From Diphasiastrum complanatum (lineage: Eukaryota; Streptophyta; Lycopodiopsida; Lycopodiales; Lycopodiaceae): 64,000 bases of DNA. Positions within the stretch are counted from its first letter, which is position 1, and each line of letters begins with the position of its first letter. Below the pieces are notes generated by a model. The model searched no databases, was not told the DNA's origin, and worked only from the letters and a program-made list of their open reading frames with translations. The position numbers and the translations under genes were made by a program. Shown in pieces: positions 35,501-49,037 of this stretch. The DNA is taken from positions 48,908,141 to 48,972,140 of the forward strand of contig CM055099.1 in assembly GCA_029204225.1 (NCBI GenBank). Reading direction: 5' to 3'.

Positions 35501-36374
35501 GCAAGCCTTGTCATGTATTTGACTTATTCATGTTGGTTTGCATGAATGTGGGCTTGCATATTAGCTTGTCACGAGGGTCTAGATCTGATTCGAAGTTGTA
35601 TGTGGTTGTGCATTTGCTACGTCAAAAACAAAGTAATCATTTGATGCTCTTGACTAGTCATTATGTCTACTAGCTGTCTATCTGGTGAGGGTATAGTCTT
35701 ATGGTGGTCATAAGATTTTCTCAGGTTCTATCGCTCATTTATGTCAACTTTATAGTGTTTAATAGGATGTCATCCTAGCTAGATGGACGATGTAAGTCTT
35801 ATGGTGGTAGTGGGATTTCCTCAGTTTGAGCCATGTTGCTCATGTGGTCCACTTGTGTTCAAGTTGAATTGGGGATAAGTGTGTGGTAGATTCTCTATAT
35901 GAGCATTGTACTTGCATGATACTTTGTGTGCCAAACCTGGTGATTTGATGGTGTGCTTGAGTGTCAGTCAAGTACATGCTAGACGGAATATGCATAACAT
36001 CTTTTGGACACTCAAATATTACTGCAATATATTTCTTTACTCCTACTAGTTTGTCGCTCAGCTCTTTGTTTGCACTTTTCAGAGTAGTCTGAGCATCTCT
36101 TTCTTCCTGTAGTACTTGCCTTATAATAAAGGGCAAGACCTTTAAAAGGAAAGACATTGCCTTGGATAACCTGAAGTGTATATATAGAGGCATATTTGGC
36201 CACAATCAACATGAAACATCAATCTTGGTTTTGGAAGCAATTTTGTGTAATTCTCTCTATTTGTTTACATTTGTTTTGATTGTTTTGAGGTTCTATCATA
36301 GTGTACTTTATTTTTAGGTTGGAGTCCGTACTTTGACAGGGTGAAACCAGCAAGTACATTTACCTTCATTAAAT
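32564..36374. other. No gene recognised
   Basis: Left part AT-rich; 33600-35850 is less AT-rich and reads like degraded transposon or LTR sequence, with no identifiable domain in frames such as 34324-34518 or 35840-36205. A GGTTCGAACC B-box-like palindrome at about 33878 has no A box nearby. Confidence 0.35.
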
Positions 36375-36720
36375 GATTGTTGAATTATCCGAGGGTTCAA
36401 GTTGCAAAAAGAAGTCTCATGATCCGGTGAATTATACATATGGCAAACACTGATTTACATTCGTTTTTTCAATTGAGGACACTTGTTCACTGTGTGATTT
36501 CCTGTACAAATAGAACACCAAACATTTTCCCTGGTAGGAAAAGTCTTTGCAAGCTTTTCAGATTCCTTGTTTGCTTCCCCGTGGAAATTTTCCAATGCTT
36601 TGATCTTCTCATCAAATTGCAACTGCAACTTTTCCATCTATTTCTGCTGGTTCTTCCCAAGTTTCTCAAACTCATTGAGAATCATTTATGCAGTAGCATT
36701 GGCATTCGTTGATGCAATAA
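36375..36720 (-). pseudogene. Second copy of gypsy gag C-terminus
   Basis: About 345 bp homologous to 39030-39375. The minus strand reads a coiled, charged segment, then a zinc knuckle CSICTGNHTVNKCPQLKK. It sits directly beyond the reverse transcriptase end of the element at 36840-39972, at a place where gag is not expected, so it marks a rearrangement or a second element. The right edge of the homology is near 36720. Confidence 0.65.
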
Positions 36721-36839
36721 GATTTTATATCTAGAATTGATCTAGATAGATCTTAATCTTTTGTAGATTGATAGATCAAGTAAATCTAACATCCAATCCC
36801 TCTTGAGGATCAGATTAGGATCCACTCTTGGTCCATTTT

Positions 36840-39800
36840 GTACTTTTTCCACTACTCTCTTCAATTGATCCAGGTGGTTTGTATCTGTGCTATGGACTCC
36901 CAAGTCATTCAAGTAAATTTCAAGGAATTTCTATAGATAATCTTTAAAAGCAAATTGCATTACTCTTTGGAACGAACTTGGTGCATTACAGAGTCCAAAT
37001 GACATTGCTTTGTAAGCATAGGTGTCTTGTTCTATTGCAAAAGTGGTTTTGTGGCAATCTGTAGGTGCAATCTTAACATGGTTGTAACAACTAAATCCAT
37101 CTAGGAAATTATAAGCTTCCGCTCCAGCAAGGTGATCCAGAATGCTTTCAATAAAAGGTAATGAAAAGTGATCCTTCCACGTCACTTTGTTCAAAGCCTT
37201 GAGATTCACGCAAATTCTCAATTTCCCATTATTCTTAGGAACAATGACAATCGGTGAAACCCATTCGGTATGCTCGATCTCATAAATGAAATCGACGTCA
37301 AGCAATCTCTGAACCTCTTTCTTCATCAGATCTGCAACATTAGGATTACAGTGATAGAACTTTGTAGCCTTTGGAACTGCATCAGGTACTAAAGATATGG
37401 TATGTTCAATAACTGACGTCGGAGTACCCTTCAGATCGTGATAAGTCCATGCAAAGCAATCTTGATAGTTTATGAGTAACGTTCAGAGTGCTTGATACTA
37501 TTCAAGATTAACTTGTGATCCAACTTGTATAATCTTTTCTGGTTCTTCTGGTTCAGCAAGATTCATTGGCTTTGTCCTAGCTGGGCCATCGTAAACATCT
37601 TTCAATTCTAGAACCTGTTCTTTGGGTTCATGACGTGCTTTGGATAACATGATAACCACATCATCCAGTGTATAACATTTAAAATGTTTGGGCATATCGT
37701 GTTGGACTACATCTACTTGTTCTTTGTCGAAAGGACTTGTCTTGGATCTTCACTTAGCCTTCTTAGCAGGAATTGATCGTAGAGGTGATGATTTCCGAGA
37801 TGATGATGTCTTGCTAGAACTCTGACTTGGAGAATCATCCTTAACTTTTCCTTTGTCTTTATCCAATAAGGGTGGCACATTCTTTGAATCAATCTTTTGA
37901 GGAGGAGTTTCCCATTTCAGAACCGTATTATAATGTTGCTTGGCTTGTTTCTTTGTCATTGACCCTGTGATCCTGTCGTTTTTCAATATAACTGCTTTGG
38001 GTGTTTTATTGTTGGTTCATCAGGAACATTACACACTCCAAATCTGGTCGGATCCATATGATTTAGAATCTTTTCATCAGTAAGTTTTGCATTGTCATCA
38101 TAAGTCAAGGTATGACTCACAGGAATGAGGTCATCTTCAATCGGATCTGGTATAGGTTCCATTGATATCCAAGCTACATTCAGCACATTCAATGGAAAAG
38201 TGATCGGTGTATCCAAGGTTCAATCCAATAATGAAATCTCGCTCAAATCTGACTGATTATCTTGTTGACACATATATCCTACTGTACAATCAATCATTAT
38301 AAGATCTTTATTCCAGCTGACAGTATCTGTTTGAGAATCGTAATGAATTCCCAAATTTTTCTCTGGCCGGTCACAAGTATGATCTGTTGTTGATGAATCA
38401 TCATCCTCTTTTTGAACCACTGGCTTGATAGTCCAAGTTGCAGGATCAACCTTGACTACACGTTCACAATTTTTAAAAGTGATTATCCGGGTATCCCAGT
38501 TATGAATTACTTGCACAACTCATAACCATGGATGTCCCAATAGGACTCAGTAGACATTTGGTACAACTGGTAAATTCATTACTATGAAAGTAATGATGAA
38601 CTGTACTCCGACAATTCTAACAAGTATATCTTCAACCATTCCTCGCGGACAAACTGTAGTTTGATCAGCCAGCTTAATGGCAAAAGTCGCAGGCTTAATC
38701 TTTGTAAGGCCCCATTTTGCACATAGCTTTGTAGAAATCAGGTTATCTCCACATGCAAAGCATCCAAGTGGTGCTCTGGTCCAGTTTCTAGATGTCTATT
38801 GTTGCGTGGCAGCATAAATAACATACTGTTATGAAGATCCACCTTCTTGATCAGTACCATAGTTCCATTGTTGGCACTTATGTATGGTTCTGGTTCCATC
38901 AAATTGGCAGGAGGAGCGGGGTGCTTTGGTGAGGCAGGTAAGGCAAAATGTTCTGGGTATCCAAGAGCAGATTGTCAAGGTCTAGCTGCTAGATTTCCTT
39001 CGTAACGTGGTTCTTGATATCCCATTGGGCATACCATTGCTGAATCATCCGAGGATTGAAGTTGCAAAAAACAGTCTCGTGATCAGACGAACTACACAAA
39101 TGACAAATACTGATTTCCATTCATTTTTTCAATTGAGGACACTCATTCACTGTGTGATTTCTTGTACAAATAGAATAACAGACATTTTCCCTAGTAGGAA
39201 AAGTCTTTGCAAACTTCTCAGGTTCCTTGTTTGCTTGTCCATGGAAATCTTCCAATGCTTTAATCTTCTCATCAAATTGCGACTACAACTTTTCCATATG
39301 TTTTCGCTAGTTATTTCCGAGTTTCTCGAACTCATTGAGCATCATTTCTGCAGTAGCGGTGACATTCGTTGATGCAATAGTGGTGGATGTCGTAGTGGTC
39401 TGCCCTGATGTATAAGGCAACATACTGATATTTGGCTCATCATCTGAATCTTCATCCTCCTCCCGAATTGCATCATCCATAGCATTTTGCAAAAGTGCAT
39501 ACTCATTATGGTGTTTCAGCTCACGTCTGATCCTTTTAGGTAAACTTGACAAAAACCACATAATCAAGGCATTTTCATTAATTAGCTCAAATTTGCACTC
39601 AGATCTGAGGCATTTTACCCGTTCAATGTAATCTCAAATCATTTACTGCTTTCTCATTTTAATTTTATATAAAAGTAGGAAAGGGTCTTCCATAAACTTT
39701 TGAGGTTTGAACCGTGTGATAAGGGCTCGTTTAACAATCTCCCAATCCGTACGCTCAGTTTCATCTTGATTATAGTACCAATCTTTTGTTGCGTCTGTTA

Positions 39801-39972
39801 AGGCCATAGGAAAAAGCTTAAGTTTATCTTGGGGAAAAATTTCACCATAGACTTCACAAGATTCAATATAGATCTGAAGAAATCTAACTAGATCTGTTAA
39901 TCCATTGTATTTGGGTAGATCCAAATGGGGTGCTCTTTTAACAATGATTGGATTGACAGCCATATTCACAGA
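36840..39972 (-). pseudogene. Ty3/gypsy Gag-Pol, decayed
   Basis: From 39969 down: a retrotransposon gag domain (LPKYNGLTDLVRFLQIYIE, then WYYN and RFKPQKF), gag C-terminus (39567-39100), and a protease region whose tail reads LCAKWGLTKIKP, ADQTTVCPRG and LLGHPWL (about 38760-38530). The usual D(T/S)G site is not seen; the expected place reads GCFACGDNLIS. A linker (38516-37500) follows, then reverse transcriptase at 37326-36931 (WVSPIVIVPKNNGKLRICVN, SFGLCNAPSSFQRVM) and, after an in-frame stop at the end of FKDYL, YLND in place of YxDD. RNase H and integrase are missing. Several stops and frameshifts make it inactive. Confidence 0.8.
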
Positions 39973-41145
39973 TTCAAATCAAGCAAACAATGAGATTGGA
40001 TCTAGATTTTTAATCAAAACTATCTAAGATCAGACCTGCTAGATCTATTTCACTTGGCAAGAATTAGATTTCTATATCATGAAAAAGATTTCAAAATTCA
40101 ATCAATCGATACTTCTCAAAAATGGAAAATATCTCATAATTAAAATCAGATTGTATTAGATTTGACCCAAATTTTGATAGAGACTTGATCTGAAAAATCA
40201 AAACCTAAAAATAGAACTGGCAAAGGTTCCCTAGGTGAAGATTGACTCGACGAAGGTACAACAGAGTTATTTTTGGAAAAAAAACTCTCCGATCAGGTCT
40301 TTCGGACAATTTCTATGAAAATAACCTTCGTCGAACTCTCAGACTAGAAATCTGACACAGATAAAGTTAGGGTAAACCCGACAAAGGTTTCTGGCACACA
40401 AAAACACAGTTTATGTAGTTTGACGAGGTAAAAATCAAGATTTTCTATGATCTAGATAAAATGAATATTTGCTGAACTTAAAACTAGTATTATACTGTAA
40501 ATAGAATGATCTGAAAACTTGGTAAAGATTTTGGCAAAGAATCAAGAGTAATGTTGGTATTTTTGCAAAAAAGAGACTTTTTTGACAAAACTCTAACAAT
40601 ATGACAATTGATCCTCTGAGAAAACCTTCTATTTCTGATATTATTCTTCGCCGACCTGACAATAAATAGATCTGAATCACACCTATGCACAATGAATTGG
40701 ATGAAAGTTTTTTTTTTTTTTTTTTTTTCTGTATTTTTAGGGATTTGGTGAGTTTTTGGTGGTTTTTCTGATGTTTCTCAAAATCTGCTGGGAAGGGTTG
40801 TTCACCCTTCAAACTAATGGTTCTATGATCAAAACCAAAGGTGTTTGCAACTCGGCAAAGGTTTCCTGAAAGAGGGCAAAAAGTTATCAGCTCTGATGAT
40901 GATTTTTGCCTCCTTTCGACTAAAATATGATAGATTTGACCGATTTTTGTTGTTTTTTCTAATATCTCAAGATTGGTGATTTGAATAGCTTTTTTGGTTC
41001 GACAATTAGATTAGATTTAAAAAATCCACTCAAATCAAACAAAATCACTCCCAAACTAATCTTAACACCATTTATGCAATGACAAGATGCCTAATGCAAG
41101 CTAACCATCCAAAAAACATGCTGCAAACTGAAAAATTGGCATAGC
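39973..41145 (-). other. gypsy leader between primer-binding site and gag
   Basis: Untranslated leader of the element at 36840-39972. It contains a T21 run at 40708-40728 and several copies of a GGCAAAGGTTTC-like phrase (for example near 40215, 40385 and 40855). No additional gene was seen. Confidence 0.5.
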
Positions 41146-41163
41146 TCCCCGACAACGGCGCCA
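41146..41163 (-). promoter_or_regulatory. Retrotransposon primer-binding site
   Basis: The minus strand reads TGGCGCCGTTGTCGGGGA, the primer-binding site type of plant Athila/TAT-class gypsy elements. It starts 4 nt after the TG/CA end of the LTR-like segment at 41168, as expected. Confidence 0.85.
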
Positions 41164-41167
41164 AAAT

Positions 41168-41649
41168 TGTAGTGGGTTTCTTTCCTTGCCTAACCTCAAC
41201 CCAAGATCTAATCAATCTAGCATCAAAGAGATGAAGCTAGTTGTCACGCATAGATTCGTTCCCATGAGAGCAATAATATAGTTCAGATTTCAACATGAAT
41301 GGAAGATTCACATCTAACTCTAACATCCATTAATCCTAAGCATTAACACCACATCCACTAATACTAGATTCACAACAAGATAGCTTACTCTTTCTCTCTC
41401 TCCCTTTCTCTTCATAGAAAGTATAATAACATGCAATTCCAATAACAATCAAATCCAACAATTAGCAAAACACAAATAAAGCATAAGAGATGGAGGAAAG
41501 TGATAGAGAGCAAGGACATTCATCAATCCATTTCACAAGAGAACCAATCTGCTTTATTGAAATGAAAAAATGAAACATGTGTAGGAACTCTAGTTGGTCC
41601 CTTTTCATAGTAGAGAGGAGGACCTTGGCCTATGAATCCTATTGGTCCA
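41168..41649 (-). repeat. Candidate gypsy LTR (482 bp)
   Basis: On the minus strand it begins TGGACCAATAGG, preceded by a purine-rich stretch (TTAGGGAGGCAAAA), and ends CCCACTACA, followed by the primer-binding site. It therefore looks like the 5' LTR of the element to its left and possibly also the 3' LTR of the element to its right. No second copy for comparison was found in the window, so the outer edge is tentative. Confidence 0.55.
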
Positions 41650-41659
41650 TTTTGCCTCC

Positions 41660-43608
41660 CTAATTATTCAAACTTAAAAAAGAGTGGGAACCATCCAAAA
41701 TTGGAGGGAAACCCAATGATCGCCTATAATCTCCTCTATCTACATATTCTACTTTATTACTGTATGCAGGTATACTTAATGTGACAAATCTCTCCCCTTC
41801 CTCAATCCTTATGTACTGAAGTCCTTCATCCTCCGAAGCATAGCTTGAGGATGATGTAGGTCTCTCACCTTCATACTTATCCTTTTCCCAGGATATCGCA
41901 ATTCTTTTATGACTTTTCCCCGTCGATGTGTCCATCTGACCTCTGAAGGTAATCTTCTTTTTCTTCCAGTGGGTTATGACATCGGCTTGGTAGAGCCATG
42001 GTCGTCCTTTTATATGACGATTTTCTTGGAGTCCTTAATATAATGAAATCTATTAGAAACTTATGGTCTCCAACATAGACTGTAACTTGGGACAATTCTC
42101 CTATCGATGATCTTCTAGTTGCATCAACTAATCTTAAATGTCTTAATGTGGGTGCTATTCTATGGTGAATGCCTAACTCGTATGTTGTTTCTTCAGTCAT
42201 TATGTTTATGCTAGATTCAAAATCTATGGACAAACTATCTAAAATACAGCCATTGATTACTACTTGAATCTCGGGTTGACGTTCATCACCGTAGTTAACT
42301 AACCCTACATTGACTAATGGTAACTTCATCTTTCTTTTCTTTTTCCTTTGCGAAAATTGCTTAATTTCTTTCTTATAGTACTGATTATCATCTAATAACT
42401 GTTTAAAAGTGATGTTGGGCATTCTGGAGACAAGGTCTTCTACTATATCATATGAACAAGTTCTAAGAGGCGATAGATCTCTAGGTATCTCACTACTTAT
42501 AACTGAATCTGAAAATGTTACTTTTTTAACTTTTGGTTTCTTTGTCTAAAAGCTTTTTAGCTTCTGAACTAATATCAACATAATAATATTTTTCAGTAGG
42601 CCTATCAAGGTCTAATTCTTTACTATTAGAAATTTCTACTGGTTGTTTTGCGACTTTCTCTTTTTCTGTCGCGTTATTTTGTAGATTTCGTCTTCCTAGT
42701 TTTCTTCTTATCTTTAAGAGTTGAAGAATCTTTACTACTTCTAGTAGTTACTTTATTTATCTCTACATCTAAATTAGGCCATTGATGGTCTTGGTCTTGT
42801 GATTCGGACTCTACTTCTATCCTCTAAACTATCATGTCAGTGTTAATTTTAGATGGCCGAAGGTCATCTTTTGTAGGCGAGTTTACAAATCTCAATTTAG
42901 ATTGCAGCTGTTGTGGCTAAGGACATTTAGCAATGACATTTCCTTCGCTTTTACAATTAGCACAGAGCGGCACATATCCTATTGACCTCCTAGGTTCAGG
43001 GCAATCAGGCGAATAGTGACCCGGGGCTCTACAATTGTAGCATGAACCCCTTACTCTGGGTGGAGGAGTGGAATTTCTTATCTGCCCTCTATGCAAAATA
43101 GTGTACAGTTGACCAGTACATGGTTTTGGTAAAATGTTCTTTTGGTTAGTAGGAGTTGTAGTATAAACTACCTCCTCATGATTATTAATCGGACAGAGGA
43201 ATAATTCCTCTTCTAAATAGTTAGTCTGTAAACTGGGATAGTGTGTCTTGAAATGACCTTCCTTCCCACAAGCGGTACACCAAACATTGGCGTTAACCTT
43301 CACTTTTTTCGTTTGGCTTTAACATCAGACATCTGGACTTTTAAATCACTCATTTCTTTTGCTAATATCTCAACACTCTTCCTTAATGGATCCATCTTTT
43401 CAGATTTCTCCATTCTTTTCTTCCTATCTGAATTCCTACTCTTGGATTTCCTATAAGACGATTCTTCTTCTGATGAAGAAGAATAAGATGAATACTCTGA
43501 AGACTCTTCCTCATTTACTGAATCAGATTCCGATTCAGACTTAGTAGATGACTTAGATTCTTCTGTACGTTTCGATTTACGCTTTTTACAATTTTGTCCT
43601 ATAGCCAA
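41660..43608 (-). pseudogene. Second gypsy-type gag-protease remnant with three zinc knuckles
   Basis: 43608-43300 is a Ser/Glu/Lys-rich gag segment. 43303-42917 carries three knuckle-like motifs: CTACGKEGHFKTHY, CYNCRAPGHYSPDC and CANCKSEGNVIAKC; the first and third are each one residue off CCHC. 42422-41907 reads a retropepsin-like fold (VVINGCILDSLSIDFESSIN) in which the D(T/S)G active site is DFE, so the protease is probably dead. The frame ends at 41660 without any reverse transcriptase. Its gag differs from that of the neighbouring gypsy element, so it belongs to another family. Confidence 0.65.
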
Positions 43609-44746
43609 GTTTCAGCTATCTGCTCAAAGCGCGAGCCACGTGACAGGTTTTGAAGCGTAGGTATCTATAAAAATCAAAGGCTATGATTTCGTCCTTGATA
43701 AATAGAAAGCCCGCATGTGAGTTTCTGAATTGAAAATCTCTGTCTCTGTCTCTCGTTGAATTCTAAATTGAAAATCTCCGTCTCTGTCTCTCGTTTTGGC
43801 AGAGGAGCGATCATTGTGTTTTGCATGTAGTGTGTCTCATGGTTGCATGAAACTAGCGGACTTTTCATGTTTTTGATGATCGTTTGAGTGCATGTGCTCA
43901 GCGATCAGTTTGTTGCCACACCAGAGATCCAGTTTGCTGCCACAGTAGTCTACTATCTCTGCTATTAAAAGATCAACATTGAAGTGCATGTGCTCACCGA
44001 CCAGTTTGCTGCCACACCAGCGTTGAAGTGGAGTTGTTTTTGCATGCACCCTGAATGTGCAAACTGAAATTTGCTCATTTAATATCTGTCTAACCAACAA
44101 ATTAACAAATCAGAAATCTCTTTGTTTGTCTTTCATCAACGATCAATTTCTTGCCAAACTCGTCTCTCTGACCAGCGATTCGTTTAGTGATGTATTCTAT
44201 GCAAACGTAGAGTTTCTGTCTTTCTCTCATCAGCGATCAGTTGGGTCATGGACTGCCACCTCACCATATCATGCAATACACCATCGTTCAGCACCACCAA
44301 GTTTCTTTCGTATTCTGCTTGTTTGTATTGTGCTTGTTTGCTATGCTAGATAAGATGCAATTTACATGCGTTATGTATAATTTTGTTTTTAGTAGCAGTG
44401 ATATACGTTTCCGGGGTCATGTACGTTTTTAGGGGCCGTGTGTTAAGAAAATATAATTGCAATATTTATGAAATTAACAATTTACAAATTGTTAATGCCA
44501 ATTGTATTTCTCCTAATGGACTTTAGATTTCAAACAGATATGTAACAATATACAATGCTTAATATCCAGAATACAGATGTTTATTGTTTGTAGGTTGGTC
44601 TAGTCCAACCTAGAATGCTTGTTGTGAGCCACCAAACATCGTGCAAAAAAAATTTACTAGATAAAAAGCCTTTGAAGCCGGCATGGTTTTGCACATCCTA
44701 AAGTGACTACGTCATCTCCTTGGAATCTATTTGTAAAGTGTAGAGT
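43609..44746. other. Non-coding flank with local duplications
   Basis: Contains a tandem pair around 43724-43795 (ATTGAAAATCTC-GTCTCTGTCTCTCGTT twice) and two copies, at about 43890-43940 and 43982-44023, of GTGCATGTGCTCA-CGA-CAGTTTG. Perhaps the leader or LTR of the adjacent gypsy remnant. No gene was seen. Confidence 0.4.
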
Positions 44747-45119
44747 ATATTTGAAAAACTCAAGGTGTAGAGTGTATAAATGTTTGATCCTTCCTTTCAA
44801 GCATCGAGGTTTGTAAAATATCCACATCAAAATCTTTTAAAATGAGAGTATAGTGTTACGACTTCAGCTTTTAGGCTCAATTTGCCCACCCATAAGCATG
44901 TAAGTGTATTTCAGTCACCTTCAGCTTAGGGCCTAACTATAATGGTACGACTTGGCAATAATCTAGTGGGTAGGTTTTAGCTATTTTCACATAATGTAGC
45001 ATTGTTGGCTTTTCCTAATAACAAACAGATAACTTGCTCCAGTTTGCATTCTGCATTGCAAACATGTTATTGAAGGAGTACATTAATAAAATTTAGAGAT
45101 TAAACCCATGATTTTGGCC
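44747..45119 (+). repeat. Dispersed repeat family, copy 1
   Basis: Begins TTTGAAAAACTCAAGGTGTAG and is collinear with 52309-52677 (+) and, inverted, with about 47600-47935. The homologous sequence may extend further right, but only this part is shared with the 52-kb copy. No coding capacity was recognised. Confidence 0.8.
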
Positions 45120-46094
45120 TAAAATCAGGTAATTCAAAAAGCATAAAAAAAGGTTACTCTTTTTTAGGTCAAAGTCCCAAAACAAATGTGATCGCATTGT
45201 CTCAAAAGAAGATTAAAGATAGTATGTTAGAAATCTCCTTGAAAGTCTACTGATAGCCAATTTTCTAGCATGCTAAATTGGGCTAAAATCAATATTTTCT
45301 AAGGGACTTTTATGATAGACCTTGTATAAACTTGTCAAATATGCTGTTTAACCAGCATAAATTTGGCATGTATAGCCATATCCAACAAGGTCCAATCAGC
45401 CCGAATTAGTGTCCACATTTGCCGTATGTGCCTCGTTGTATGAAAGTGGCTAAGGCATGCTTTTTGTCCAATGTGTGGATCGAAGAATTGAATCCAAATA
45501 ATATCAATTGCCTATGGTTGTTTTCATTTGGAAAAGACCACTTGCAGCATTTACAAGACCATCTTCACTACATATTTCAAGAAGCATACCTGATTTAACA
45601 ACTATAGTTTCCCATAAACTAGCATGACTTCTTTTATTTTCAGCAACAAATATTGATTTGCTACATGTGCATGAGCGTGTGTCATTCGCATGTAGGTAAA
45701 GACTAGTGTCAACTTGATTGAAAGCTTGTTCATTGTATGTTACCATTTCTTTGCTAGTACAACACAGGGAAGGAATATTTTGCATATTTGGAATGGGTTT
45801 GTAAGATTGTTTAATTTGTTGATCTAGTGCATGTTTTCAATGATTTGGGTGGCTTCTCCGATTCATGTGCTTGGATGTCGAGTTATTACCATGGTCCTTG
45901 TGATTTGGAGTCTGGGCCTACTTCAGAGATGAAGACGGAAGCCTGGAGAAATACGAACTTGGAGCTAGCTGCAAGTATGGAAGACAGAGAATGTGGAGAT
46001 TCTGATATCTTAAACCCCTTCATATAAGGCATTAAGATCGGCGGCCGTGGTAGGGCATCTAACGTGGATGTGGATGGATCAAATCACGCTCGCT

Positions 46095-46096
<2 letters not shown>
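45120..46096. other. No gene recognised
   Basis: Possibly a continuation of the dispersed repeat. A 93-codon minus-strand frame (45504-45785) and a 66-codon plus-strand frame (45827-46027) show no domain I can name. Confidence 0.35.

Positions 46097-46150
<54 letters not shown>
46097..46150. repeat. (CA)n microsatellite
   Basis: About 26 CA units. Confidence 0.95.
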
Positions 46151-46152
<2 letters not shown>

Positions 46153-47599
46153 AAAATTATTAATTATTTCTCAATTTATTTTTTTGACATTTCTATCCAT
46201 GGGTGTGCCTTGTAGTTATTGAATTGTGATACAATTTTTAATTTACAAGAAGTTTTGTCCCGTCAATCAATGGTTTTTTAGGAGACTTTCACGTAGGTAA
46301 AAATTGGTGGCCATTAGCTTAAATAACTTGAAATTTCATATCGATGTGTCGTGCGTATGGCAATTTAAACTTAGAACTAAATAACTTAAGCCATTACGGA
46401 TAACGTAAAAGCTTAAACTTGATGGACAAGGTCTATGTTTAGATCCTATTCTGCTTGTGTTTCCAAGGATGTTGCATAGGATGGCTAGAATAGTCCTTGG
46501 AATATCAGCCTACATTATCCCCGTCAACAAAAGATTGGCGGTCCCACACCAATGTAGTATAAAGAATCTCCCTCCTTATTGTGCTGGAGGAGTCAGAAAT
46601 CGGTGCAGTTTGTAGATTTTGATTTGTTTTGACGTGATGCTCCATGGGAGATGAAGCTTCTAATGATTGTGAACATCTCCAGAAGATTTGAATTGAAGCA
46701 GGGTGGAGTCGGCTTGTTGGTGACTTGCTTCCAATTACTCACGCAAATGATTCAACGGATGATGTACACGAGCTTACTATTTTTGAACATGTGCTATACA
46801 CAAGCTTAGTATTTATGAAGACATGATGTGAACGACAGTGAGATGAAGCCACTTTCCCTGCATGCACATGCGGACTTGCACGAGCATATGTCTCAAGGAG
46901 ACACAATACACGAGGATGTGCCATTCACAATTCATGATCACGAGGGCAAAATGGATTGACATGATGGATGCAATCTTTACGAACCCACCTAAACCCACAT
47001 TGACGAGGGAAGAAGAGATGATTTGTGGATTGGCATCCACTCCTTTGTACGAGGGTGGACAAATGTCAAAGTTCCGAGCCTGTTTATTACTTTCGAACTT
47101 GCAAACTAAGTATAGGTGATCAGGGATGGGAGTGTGAGATACAAGCCACTTTTTCTCCCATGTATGCATGGTCACTTACAAGTGGGAATGCAAACAAAAA
47201 TAAATTTTTGTTTCTTAGGAGGAAATCTCAACAATGGTACATTGTGTAAATGCTATTATCCAATACTAGAGGCTATTAACCAATAGTAGCCGCTACCTTT
47301 TTTCACCATTTTAAGCTTTGATCACTTTGCTAATGGGAAGCAATTCATGATGCGAGATGTACAACCAGTAGTTCTTAAATTCTTTTGTAGTTTTGGAGAA
47401 CCTACTTAAACATGGCAAAACACTAAATAGTACCATAAGAGAAGGCATATATATATCATATGTTGTTTTTAAAGTTAGGCTAACGAATACAAATGGATGA
47501 CGTTGAATAATGGCAAGAAAATCACCAATCATTGGATGTTGTGAAATAGACAATTTATCTGCACACCGACAATTAATGTTGTCCTTCAATATGTTGGGT
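46151..47599. other. No gene recognised
   Basis: Intergenic. Overlapping frames at 46813-47175 (-) and 46862-47119 (+) carry no known motif. A short stretch at 47215-47290 weakly resembles the dispersed repeat copies. Confidence 0.35.
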
Positions 47600-47935
47600 T
47601 TCCTTGTACATAAAACATGTTTGCAATTCAAAATGCAGACATGAGCAAGTTTTTTGTTTGTTATGAGGAAAAGCCAACAATGCTACATTATGTGAAAACA
47701 ATTAAAAACTAGCCACTAGATTATTGCTAGGTGGTACCATTATATTTAGGCCCTAATTTGAAGGGGATTGGAATCCACTTACAGGCTTATTGGTGAGCAA
47801 ATTGGGCCCAAAAATTAAAGTCATAAACTATATCCTCATTTTCAAAGATTTTGATGTGGACATTTTGAAAACCTCGATGCTTGAAAGAATTGACTAAACT
47901 TTTACACACTCTAGACCGTGAATTTTTCAAATACA
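47600..47935 (-). repeat. Dispersed repeat family, inverted copy 2
   Basis: The reverse complement matches 44747-45119 and 52309-52677 over about 330 bp, including TTTCAAGCATCGAGGTTTT, GCAATAATCTAGTGG and CACATAATGTAGCATTGTTG. It abuts the long CT tract. Confidence 0.8.
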
Positions 47936-47962
47936 GTCCACACGCGCGCGCACATACACACA

Positions 47963-49037
<1,075 letters not shown>

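Noticed and set aside
45504-45785. Possible PPR-like repeat in a minus-strand frame
   Set aside because: Only a few scattered residues match the PPR pattern; the second repeat is missing.
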